From CAZPAH01 sp964584495 (GTDB taxonomy: Bacteria > Krumholzibacteriota > Krumholzibacteriia > Krumholzibacteriales > Krumholzibacteriaceae), in contig CAZPAH010000067.1 in assembly GCA_964584495.1 (NCBI GenBank), positions 1 through 16,095 on the forward strand: a stretch of 16,095 nt of DNA, written 5' to 3'. The notes beneath the pieces were generated by a model, which saw only the letters and a list, made by a program, of their open reading frames with translations, did not search any database and was not told where the DNA came from. Below, one piece after another: positions 6,598 to 13,316 of the stretch. Position 1 is the stretch's first letter. Each line of letters opens with the position of its first letter. The position numbers and the translations under genes are program-made.

Positions 6598-7659
6598 ATG
6601 TCTGAAAATCTGAGTGAGGAAATACAGCATCTCGCCGAGCGTTACAGGAACGCGCCTGATTCGAGGATATTCGCTCCGCTGGCGGACGCATACAGAAAAA
6701 GCGGCCTCCTGGACAAGGCTATCGAGTTATGTGAAAAAGGAATAGAAAAGTATCCGGAGTACGCGAGCGCGCGCGTGATCCTCGGTAAATGCTATTACGA
6801 TAAGGGCGCCACCGAGCGCTCGAGAACCGAGTTCGAGAAGGTAGTTCAGCTCGATCCGGAGAATATGGTCGCCCTCAAGTTCATGGGAGATATTTTGCTG
6901 GCCGAGGGCGACAGGGACACCGCGGTGGAGTATTACAAAAGACTTCTGGCAATCGATCCGACGAACGTCGAGGTTGACAGGATTCTCGAAGAGCTCGAGA
7001 CGGAGTTTGAGGTCAAGGAAATCGATCTCGAGGATGAGGATTCCGTAAAGAAGGTAGAAAGGCCCCGGGAACTCGCCACGCTCACGTTGGCCGGTATTTA
7101 CGCGGCGCAGGGCTATCACAGCAAGGCGATGAAGATGTACAGGGATATTTTGGACAGGGAGCCGGGCAACGCCGAAGCAGGCCAGATGTTGAAGAAACTG
7201 GAGTCGATCGTCGAGTCGTCGGAGAAGGAACGCGGCGAAAGCTTCGACGATGAAGTCATGACGATATCCGTCGACGATGTTGACAGGGGTTTCGTGGAAG
7301 CCACTTCCGGACCGGGGGGACGGGGTGAGGTGGAGGAGGAAGTTCCGGAGATTGGGGAAGGCGGGGAAGATGAGGAGGCGTTGGAGGATGGGGAAGTATG
7401 GGAAGGGGGGGAAGAATCCGAGATTGCCGAGGGAGAGGACGATATCGAGCTGGAGGAGCAGGAGGCCGGTGCGGACTTGAGCACGGACGAGATCGAGAGT
7501 GCCGCCCAGCAGCTTGAAGAAGAGGATGAGATTTCCGAATCAGTTGCAGAGGAAGATGCTTCGGCCGGCGAGCAGGGCGATGAGGACGGCAGGGAGAATA
7601 TCAGGAGCTTCAAGGACTGGCTGAAGCAGATGCACGAAAAACAGGGTCGGGATGACTGA
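6598..7659 (+). CDS. TPR protein with a long acidic low-complexity tail
   Basis: 353 residues, no signal peptide, so probably cytoplasmic. Four tetratricopeptide-like repeats cover about residues 1-130 (NAPDSRIFAPLADAYRKSGL, then YASARVILGKCYYDKG, then MVALKFMGDILLAEG), with another pair at about 160-200. Residues about 215-335 are extremely Glu/Asp/Gly-rich, followed by a short mixed-charge end (SFKDWLKQMHEKQGRDD). The repeats suggest a protein-binding adaptor; the acidic tail is probably disordered. It precedes efp by 25 bases and is likely co-transcribed, in the place where other bacteria often carry a pepQ-type peptidase. GGGAAGG ahead of the ATG supports the start. Function unknown. The tail's DNA is strongly purine-rich and holds a possible G-quadruplex. 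Confidence 0.82.
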   Translation: MSENLSEEIQHLAERYRNAPDSRIFAPLADAYRKSGLLDKAIELCEKGIEKYPEYASARVILGKCYYDKGATERSRTEFEKVVQLDPENMVALKFMGDILLAEGDRDTAVEYYKRLLAIDPTNVEVDRILEELETEFEVKEIDLEDEDSVKKVERPRELATLTLAGIYAAQGYHSKAMKMYRDILDREPGNAEAGQMLKKLESIVESSEKERGESFDDEVMTISVDDVDRGFVEATSGPGGRGEVEEEVPEIGEGGEDEEALEDGEVWEGGEESEIAEGEDDIELEEQEAGADLSTDEIESAAQQLEEEDEISESVAEEDASAGEQGDEDGRENIRSFKDWLKQMHEKQGRDD

Positions 7660-7684
7660 CCGTTGCTGATCGAAAGGATGCGGT

Positions 7685-8245
7685 TTGGCTGACACTAGTG
7701 ATTTCAGGAACGGGCTGATAATGAAGATCGACGGGCAACTGTATGCGATCGTCGAGTTCCAGCACGTAAAACCGGGCAAGGGCGGAGCATTCGTAAGAAC
7801 GAAGCTTCGCAAGATTCCCGAGGGCGCCGTGATCGATAAGACTTTCAGGGCCGGCGAGAAAGTCGAGGAGGTCCGTGTCGAGAGGCATAAATTTCAGTAC
7901 CTGTACAGTTCCAACGATCTTTACTACATGATGAACACGGAAACGTACGAGCAGATTCCTCTGATGAAGGGGCTTCTCGAGGATATTCTACCCTACCTCA
8001 AGGAGAGCATGGAAGTGGGCGTTCTCATGGACGGTGATTCTCCTATCGCCGTGGAGCTTCCGACGTTCGTGGAACTGGAGGTGGCGGAGACCGAACCGGG
8101 GCTTAGAGGGGACACGGCCCAGGGAGGATCCAAGAGCGCCAAGCTGGAAACGGGAGCCACGATAACGGTCCCGCTCTTTATAGAGATCGGGGACAAGCTC
8201 AAAGTCGATACCAGGACCGGACGATATATAGAGCGGGTGAAGTAA
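7685..8245 (+). CDS. efp: Translation elongation factor P
   Basis: 186 residues, the usual length. EF-P binds between the ribosomal P and E sites and rescues ribosomes stalled at polyproline. The N-terminal KOW-like domain has SDFRNGL, then EFQHVKPGKGGAFVRTKL; the tip of the PGKG loop is Lys32, equivalent to the residue that is lysylated or otherwise modified in E. coli EF-P. The two OB domains follow, ending in the family signature GDKLKVDTRTGRYIERVK. The start is TTG 7685, which gives the expected length before DFRNG, with AAAGGA at 7673-7678; the next ATG (7721) would delete the first strands. The stop overlaps the accB start as TAATG. No EpmA/EpmB-type modification gene is in view. Confidence 0.97.
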   Translation: MADTSDFRNGLIMKIDGQLYAIVEFQHVKPGKGGAFVRTKLRKIPEGAVIDKTFRAGEKVEEVRVERHKFQYLYSSNDLYYMMNTETYEQIPLMKGLLEDILPYLKESMEVGVLMDGDSPIAVELPTFVELEVAETEPGLRGDTAQGGSKSAKLETGATITVPLFIEIGDKLKVDTRTGRYIERVK

Positions 8246-8757
8246 TGCTCAGAAAGAAGATCAAGGAGCTCGCATCGATCCTGCGCGATGAGGATCTCGA
8301 GGAGATCGAGGTCCGCACATTGTGGAGAACCGTGCGTGTCACGAGGCGTGGCGCGGAACCTGCGGGGTTCAACGGGCAAATTGCAAAAGATATTGAAGGT
8401 AAAGGAACAGGCGGGCCGGCGGGCCCCGAGGCCGGGCGGAAGATCGAGCCTCGGGTGGCCGAAACAGCCGGCGGCGGCCCGCAGGTTCATGTTGAAAAAG
8501 GGGAAGGAGAATCTTCCCGGAGGCAGATCCTGTCCCCCATGGTCGGCACCTTCTACAGGGCTACCGATCCGCAGACGGAACCTTTTGTCGAAGTGGGCTC
8601 GTCCGTCGGGACGGGACAGGTCCTGTGCATCATCGAGGCCATGAAGCTGATGAACGAGATCGAAGCCGAATCGGAGTGCGTTATCCGCGAGATCCTCGTC
8701 GAGGATTCCCACCCCGTAGAGTTCGGACAACCCCTTTTTGTTGTAGAATCGGCCTGA
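8245..8757 (+). CDS. accB: Acetyl-CoA carboxylase biotin carboxyl carrier protein
   Basis: 170 residues. The carrier subunit of acetyl-CoA carboxylase, which makes malonyl-CoA for fatty acid synthesis. The N-terminal helix (KKIKELASILRDEDLEEIEV) is typical of AccB. A Gly/Pro/Glu-rich linker spans about 36-92. The biotinyl domain (95-170) has the EAMKLMNE motif with biotin-accepting Lys134, and LSPMVGTFYRA at its start. The ATG shares a base with the efp stop (TAATG), so translation is coupled. Its usual neighbour accC is not next: pilT is placed between them. Confidence 0.96.
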   Translation: MLRKKIKELASILRDEDLEEIEVRTLWRTVRVTRRGAEPAGFNGQIAKDIEGKGTGGPAGPEAGRKIEPRVAETAGGGPQVHVEKGEGESSRRQILSPMVGTFYRATDPQTEPFVEVGSSVGTGQVLCIIEAMKLMNEIEAESECVIREILVEDSHPVEFGQPLFVVESA

Positions 8758-8832
8758 TCCTTGCAAAAAATATCCCCTTGGCAGTTTACAGCGATTTCAC
8801 GCGTTATAGGCGTATATACTGTAATCTCAATA

Positions 8833-8841
8833 TGTTATGAT
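8833..8841 (+). promoter_or_regulatory. Candidate extended -10 promoter for pilT (and accC)
   Basis: The 140-base gap between accB and pilT is much more AT-rich than its surroundings. TGTTATGAT at 8833-8841 matches the extended -10 form TGnTATAAT with one mismatch. No good -35 is visible, as is common for extended -10 promoters. Predicted start near 8848. Confidence 0.4.
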
Positions 8842-8845
8842 ATTG

Positions 8846-8861
8846 CCGCCCATTTAGGCGG
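8846..8861 (+). other. 5'-leader hairpin before pilT
   Basis: CCGCC, loop CATTTA, GGCGG: a 5-bp all-GC stem-loop, followed by AAAAAGG rather than T residues, so not a plus-strand terminator. If transcription starts near 8848 it would lie at or near the very 5' end of the pilT transcript. Role unknown. Confidence 0.35.
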
Positions 8862-8897
8862 AAAAAGGTATTTGGATTTTACGGAGGGTTTGAACGT

Positions 8898-10034
8898 ATG
8901 AATATCAAGAGCATTCTTGAATCGATGATCCAGAAGAGAGGTTCCGATCTGCATCTTAAGGCCGGCCTGCCTCCCGTCGTGAGGATCGACGGGAAGCTTT
9001 CGCATCTGGATTTCGAAAGGCCGAGCCCTAAAGATATGGAGGAGGTCGCCGACCAGATCCTTACTCCGACGCAGAAGGAGAAGTTCCGCAAGACGCGCGA
9101 GGTCGATTTCGCCTTCGGTGTTGCGGGCCTGGCGAGATTCAGAGCGAATTTCTACGTTCAGAGGGGTTCGGTGGCAATGGTCTTCAGGCATGTTCCGGTC
9201 GAGATAAAGAGTGTCGATGAGCTCGATCTGCCCCCGATAATTAAGGAGCTTGCCCTCAAGCCGAGAGGTTTGATCTTCGTCACCGGAACGGTTGGAAGTG
9301 GAAAATCCACAACCCTCGCGGCGATGGTCCGGGAGATAAACGAGAACGCCAACAAGAACATCATAACGATCGAGGATCCCATCGAGTTCCTTCATCATGA
9401 CGTCAAGAGCATTATCAACCAGCGGGAGATCGGAAGCGATACGACCTCGTTCCACGAGGCGCTCAGGCACATCCTCCGCCAGGATCCCGATGTGATCCTC
9501 GTCGGCGAGATCCGTGACGCTCTTACCATGGAGATCGCGCTTATGGCTGCCGACACGGGCCACCTTGTCTTTTCAACGCTGCACACGATAGACGCGACGC
9601 AAACGATCAACCGCGTGATATCGTTTTTCCCGCCCCACCAGCACCAGGAGATCAGATATCTCCTTTCATCGACCCTCCAGTCGGTGATCGCACAGCGTCT
9701 TATTCCCATGAAGGAAGGGAAGGGCAGGGCTCCTGCAGTGGAAGTAATGGTTGTAACTTCCGCTATCAGGGAGTATATTATTGACCCTGACAAGACGCCG
9801 CTCATTCAGCAGGCCATCCGGGAGGGAGTATCTTCCTACGGGATGCAGAGCTTCGACCAGTCGCTGATGAAGCTCCTCGCCGAGGATCAGATCAGCATGG
9901 AGGAAGCCCTGAAGAACAGCTCCAACCCTCATGAGTTCAGCCTGCGCCTGAAGGGTATCCAGGCGACGAGCGACAAGACATGGGACAACTTCGAGGGAGC
10001 GGAAGCTTCCGGCGGAGTGGCTGGTGATCTCTAG
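8898..10034 (+). CDS. pilT: Type IV pilus retraction ATPase PilT
   Basis: 378 residues. A hexameric cytoplasmic ATPase that powers pilus retraction and twitching. The N-terminal PAS-like domain opens with the PilT signature RGSDLHLKAGLPPVVRIDG (14-32). The ATPase core has Walker A GTVGSGKST (130-138), Asp box ITIEDPIE (156-163), Walker B DPDVILVGEIRD with catalytic Glu204 (196-207), and His box GHLVFSTLHT (221-230). The C-terminal QQAIREGVSSYGMQSFDQSL and SNPHEFSLRLKGI are PilT-type, as in deltaproteobacterial PilT. The last 25 residues are a less ordered acidic/Gly tail. GGAGGG at 8884-8889 gives a good ribosome binding site. No other pilus genes are nearby; the gene sits between accB and accC, eight bases before the latter. 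Confidence 0.96.
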   Translation: MNIKSILESMIQKRGSDLHLKAGLPPVVRIDGKLSHLDFERPSPKDMEEVADQILTPTQKEKFRKTREVDFAFGVAGLARFRANFYVQRGSVAMVFRHVPVEIKSVDELDLPPIIKELALKPRGLIFVTGTVGSGKSTTLAAMVREINENANKNIITIEDPIEFLHHDVKSIINQREIGSDTTSFHEALRHILRQDPDVILVGEIRDALTMEIALMAADTGHLVFSTLHTIDATQTINRVISFFPPHQHQEIRYLLSSTLQSVIAQRLIPMKEGKGRAPAVEVMVVTSAIREYIIDPDKTPLIQQAIREGVSSYGMQSFDQSLMKLLAEDQISMEEALKNSSNPHEFSLRLKGIQATSDKTWDNFEGAEASGGVAGDL

Positions 10035-10041
10035 ATAAAGT

Positions 10042-11382
10042 ATGTATAAAAAAATTCTGATTGCAGCCCGCGGCGAGATCGCGCTCAGGATCATACGTGC
10101 GTGCAGGGAGCTGGGGATCAAGGCGGTCGCGGTACATTCGCGCGAGGACACCGAATCTCTTCATGTCAAGCTTGCCGATGAAGCCGTTTGCATAGGTCCG
10201 GCTCAACCATCCGAGAGCTATCTCAACATACCAAGAATAATTGCGGCGGCCGAGATAACCGGTTCGGAGGCGATCCACCCGGGGTATGGATTCCTATCCG
10301 AGTCTCCTCATTTTGCGGAAATCTGCATCTCGTGCAAGATAGACTGGATAGGCCCCTCTCCCGAGCTGATGGAGAGGATGGGTGACAAGGCGGTGGCCAG
10401 AAAGACGATGCAGGAGGCGGGGCTGCCGATAATATCGGGAAGCGAAGGGGTCGTAGGGAACGAGGATGAGGCAACGACTCTCGGCAGGGGCATAGGGTAT
10501 CCGTTGATGATCAAGGCGGTCGCCGGCGGCGGCGGCAGGGGGATAAGGATAGTCGAGAGCGAGGAGCATCTGAAAAGTCTCTTTCACGCCGCGGGCAAGG
10601 AGGCGGAGCTCTCCTTCGGGGACGGCGGCCTCTACCTGGAAAAATACCTCATTTCACCGAAGCATATCGAGGTGCAGGTATTTGGAGACGGGAAGGGTAA
10701 TGCGATCCACCTCGGGGAAAGGGAGTGCAGCATTCAGCGCCGTCACCAGAAGCTCATAGAGGAATCACCCTCTCCCGGGATAAGCGCCGAAACGAGGAAA
10801 AAGGTCCTCGATTACGCCGTCAGGGCGGCGGAATTCATAAGATACGGCTCGCTCGGAACTGTGGAATTTCTAGTGACGGACGACGGCTCGGTATTTTTTC
10901 TGGAGATGAATACGAGGGTACAGGTGGAACATCCCGTGACCGAGATGGTCACAAAGTGCGATCTTATCAAGGAACAGATACGCCTGGCGGCCTCCGGTTC
11001 GAGCCCCTTATTCGAGAGGACCATGGAGATCGCCGGGCACGCGATCGAATGCAGGATAAACGCGGAGGACCCTGAAAAGAATTTCAAGCCTTCCCCCGGA
11101 AAGATAACCTTCTATCATCCCCCGGGAGGTCCCGGCGTCAGGGTCGACTCGCACCTCTTCGGAGGGTACGTGGTGCCTCCCTATTACGATTCGTTGCTAG
11201 CGAAGATTATCACGTGGGGGGAGACGAGGGAAGAGGCGAGAAACAGGATGATACGATCGTTGGAGGAATGCGTGATAGAGGGAGTTTCCACTACGATACC
11301 CTTTCATCTCTGGATACTGCGCAGTAAACCTTTCATCAGCGGAGAATTCGACACCTCTTTCATAGATTCGATTGGAAAATAG
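10042..11382 (+). CDS. accC: Acetyl-CoA carboxylase, biotin carboxylase subunit
   Basis: 446 residues, full length. It carboxylates biotin on AccB using ATP and bicarbonate. The E. coli active-site pattern is present almost residue for residue: Lys116, Gly-rich loop GGGGRG (162-167), His208, Lys237, Glu275, Glu288, Asn290, Arg292 (EMNTRVQVEHPVTE) and Arg338. One oddity is ILIAARGEIALR near the N-terminus, where IANRGEIA is the near-universal form, so Asn is replaced by Ala9. The start codon ATG 10042 follows the pilT stop by seven bases and has only a weak ribosome binding site (GATAAAG), so expression probably depends on translation of pilT. Partner subunits accA/accD are not in the window. 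Confidence 0.96.
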   Translation: MYKKILIAARGEIALRIIRACRELGIKAVAVHSREDTESLHVKLADEAVCIGPAQPSESYLNIPRIIAAAEITGSEAIHPGYGFLSESPHFAEICISCKIDWIGPSPELMERMGDKAVARKTMQEAGLPIISGSEGVVGNEDEATTLGRGIGYPLMIKAVAGGGGRGIRIVESEEHLKSLFHAAGKEAELSFGDGGLYLEKYLISPKHIEVQVFGDGKGNAIHLGERECSIQRRHQKLIEESPSPGISAETRKKVLDYAVRAAEFIRYGSLGTVEFLVTDDGSVFFLEMNTRVQVEHPVTEMVTKCDLIKEQIRLAASGSSPLFERTMEIAGHAIECRINAEDPEKNFKPSPGKITFYHPPGGPGVRVDSHLFGGYVVPPYYDSLLAKIITWGETREEARNRMIRSLEECVIEGVSTTIPFHLWILRSKPFISGEFDTSFIDSIGK

Positions 11383-11409
11383 GATTTAGAGGAGAAAGGT
11401 TCGGCGGAA

Positions 11410-12123
11410 TTGAAAGTCAGGTTTTTTCCGATTCACGAGGCCGCGGACAGGGACAGGCTGCAAGGGGCGGCCGTGGTGGTCATAGACGTGCTGAGGGCTA
11501 CGAGCACGATAATCGCGGCGGTGGAGAACGGGGCGGGAAGTATAATTCCCGTTGAGGACGTAGAGACGGCGTCGAGGCTCGTCAGCGCCGCCGATAGGGG
11601 AGGAAAGCTCCTCGCCGGAGAAAGAAAGGGATTGCCGGTCGAAGGTTTTGATCTGTTCAACTCCCCGGTGGAGATAAGCCGCGGGAAGATCGCCGGTAAG
11701 ACGATAATACTCACGACCACGAATGGAACGAAGGCGATATGCGCAGCTTCGAAAGCGGACCGGATCTATATCTGCTCTCTCAACAACGTAATCGCCGCCG
11801 CCGAAAAGATCGCCGATGAAAAAAGCCTGGCGATCGTATGCAGCGGCAACTCCGGCAGGATAGCGGCCGAGGATCTTCTTTGCGGGGGGATCCTATTGGA
11901 CGGTCTAGGAGCAAAGGTGAAGGAAGAGCATCTTGACGATGCGGGCAGGCTGGCCCTATTTCTCGCCAGGCGTTATTCCGGCAATGCCGGGGAATTCCTG
12001 TCGGGCTGCGACAGGGGCATGGAACTGTCCAAGCTCGGTTACGTCGAGGATTTGATTTACTGTTCCCGTATCGGCTCGGCCTCGATAGTTCCTGAAGTGA
12101 GGCAGGGAACGATTGCGGGGTAA
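11410..12123 (+). CDS. comB: ComB-family 2-phosphosulfolactate phosphatase
   Basis: 237 residues, typical family length. Signature features: VVVIDVLRATSTIIAAVENGA (about 22-42), LAGERKGLPVEGFDLFNSP (67-86), TTTNGTKA (102-109), and a C-terminal LGYVEDLIYCSRI (220-232). The founding enzyme of Methanocaldococcus removes phosphate from 2-phosphosulfolactate in coenzyme M synthesis. Many bacteria without coenzyme M carry the family, where its substrate is often unknown. No other comA/comC-type gene is in view, so the function here is open. The start is TTG 11410, with AAAGG at 11396-11400 and GGCGGAA close by; the expected N-terminus MKVRFFP fits. It lies 27 bases after accC and before the thiamine gene. 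Confidence 0.88.
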   Translation: MKVRFFPIHEAADRDRLQGAAVVVIDVLRATSTIIAAVENGAGSIIPVEDVETASRLVSAADRGGKLLAGERKGLPVEGFDLFNSPVEISRGKIAGKTIILTTTNGTKAICAASKADRIYICSLNNVIAAAEKIADEKSLAIVCSGNSGRIAAEDLLCGGILLDGLGAKVKEEHLDDAGRLALFLARRYSGNAGEFLSGCDRGMELSKLGYVEDLIYCSRIGSASIVPEVRQGTIAG

Positions 12124-12165
12124 CAACCGGCGCCCGGCGCGGCGATGCGGTGCGGGGATCTTCCC

Positions 12166-13239
12166 ATGAACGGCCGAAACAGCCACTACGATAGAAAAGC
12201 GGTGCTGAGGATAATCGACGCCAATGCGAACAGGTGCTCGGAGGGTCTCAGGGTGATCGAGGAGATCGTGCGTTTCGCCTCGCCCGACGAAGTGCTGCAG
12301 AGGGAGATCAAGGATATCCGGCACCTCGTCCGCCGCGCGGCGGAAGATCTGGCCCCCGGTTCCATCGAGTTCCGAGACAGCGATGAAGATATCGGGAGGG
12401 GCTACTCCACGAAGTCGGAAAACTACAGAAGCTCTTTCGCTGAAATAGAGAGGGCCAACCTTCTCAGGGCGCAGGAATCGCTCAGGGTACTGGAGGAGTT
12501 CGGAAAACTGATAGACCCGAAGAAGGCGTTGGTATTCAAGGCGCTGCGATTCAGGGTCTACAGGATCGACAAGGTTATACGCCCCGGAGCTGGGAACCGC
12601 GCTTCGCTGCCGCCGGCTCCTTTCCTATATACGATAATCGACCGGTCTACAGTAACGGCCGGCATGGTTTCCACGGTCGCCGCGAAAATGGTGGAGGGAT
12701 GTGCCGGTATGATACAGTACCGTGCCAAGGAGGAGGGGAGAGACGAGAAGCTAAGGGATCTGGCTGAGATAGCCGCTCATACGGGGGGTACGGGTATCCC
12801 GCTCATAGTCAACGACGATCCCGGGCTTGCCTTCGAGGCCGGCGCCGACGGGGTGCATCTTGGCAAGGACGACGGGGATCCCGTTGAGGCCAGGGCGATC
12901 CTCGGGGGCGGAAAGATCGTAGGGTTGACGGTTCATACGGAGGATGAGATGAAAAACGCTCCGGTCGAGGCGCTCGACTACATAGCCGTTGGAGCGGCTT
13001 ACCGGTCGGAAACGAAACCGACGATTCCGACGGTGACACCGGAGTTCTTCAAGCTGGTCCGCGAAACCTGCCGCCTTCCCGTTGTCGCGATAGGCGGAAT
13101 AGATAAATCGAATGCGGACCGGCTGCTCGATATCGGCGTCGAGGGACTGGCGGTAATTTCAGCCGTCCTGAAGGGCGATGTCGGGAAAAACTGCTTTACG
13201 TTCAAGCGTATCATTGATAGAAAAAGGAAAAACCTCTAG
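12166..13239 (+). CDS. thiE: Bifunctional ThiD2-ThiE: HMP-phosphate kinase / thiamine phosphate synthase
   Basis: 357 residues. The N-terminal domain (about 7-140) is of the ThiD2 type found fused to ThiE in cyanobacteria and others: RIIDANANRCSEGLRVIEE (15-33), DIGRGYSTKSE (75-85), RANLLRAQESLRVLEEFGKL. Known ThiD2 proteins phosphorylate HMP-P to HMP-PP. The C-terminal domain (about 153-350) is thiamine phosphate synthase, joining HMP-PP and thiazole phosphate: QYRAKE (184-189), NDD (216-218), HLGKDD (231-236), ETKP (282-285), AIGGI (308-312). The usual Ser of the GxSxH loop is Thr255. ATG 12166 has GGGGA seven bases upstream; an in-frame ATG at 12145 has no ribosome binding site. No TPP riboswitch is visible in the short gap. 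Confidence 0.92.
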   Translation: MNGRNSHYDRKAVLRIIDANANRCSEGLRVIEEIVRFASPDEVLQREIKDIRHLVRRAAEDLAPGSIEFRDSDEDIGRGYSTKSENYRSSFAEIERANLLRAQESLRVLEEFGKLIDPKKALVFKALRFRVYRIDKVIRPGAGNRASLPPAPFLYTIIDRSTVTAGMVSTVAAKMVEGCAGMIQYRAKEEGRDEKLRDLAEIAAHTGGTGIPLIVNDDPGLAFEAGADGVHLGKDDGDPVEARAILGGGKIVGLTVHTEDEMKNAPVEALDYIAVGAAYRSETKPTIPTVTPEFFKLVRETCRLPVVAIGGIDKSNADRLLDIGVEGLAVISAVLKGDVGKNCFTFKRIIDRKRKNL

Positions 13240-13246
13240 AGGGCGG

Positions 13247-13261
13247 CGGCCGGAACGGCCG
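13247..13261 (+). other. GC-rich stem-loop between thiE and ftsK
   Basis: CGGCCG, loop GAA, CGGCCG, eight bases after the thiE stop. There is no T run, so it is not a classical intrinsic terminator; it may stabilise the 3' end or weakly attenuate. The rest of the 77-base gap shows no convincing promoter. Confidence 0.3.
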
Positions 13262-13316
13262 TACGCCGGAGCGGGCCGGAAGGAATTCCGTCCCTCGATG
13301 CGGGAAGAAGATTCCA

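Noticed and set aside
7993..8766. A 257-codon open frame on the minus strand opposite efp and accB
   Set aside because: It lies wholly antisense to two certain genes, shows no domain pattern, and mirrors their codon structure.
8778..8794. A sigma54-like TTGGCA...GC site before pilT, attractive because pilus genes are often sigma54-dependent
   Set aside because: GG and GC are separated by nine bases rather than ten and the -12 element reads ACAGC, not TTGC.
8846..8866. CCGCC/GGCGG hairpin as a terminator for accB
   Set aside because: It is followed by A residues, not T, and lies 88 bases past the stop next to a promoter-like element.
12124..12165. TPP riboswitch before the thiamine gene
   Set aside because: The gap of 42 bases is too short for the aptamer and contains no recognisable conserved core.
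13240..13316. Promoter or terminator before ftsK
   Set aside because: Hairpins exist but without a T run, and no -35/-10 pair reaches even moderate match.
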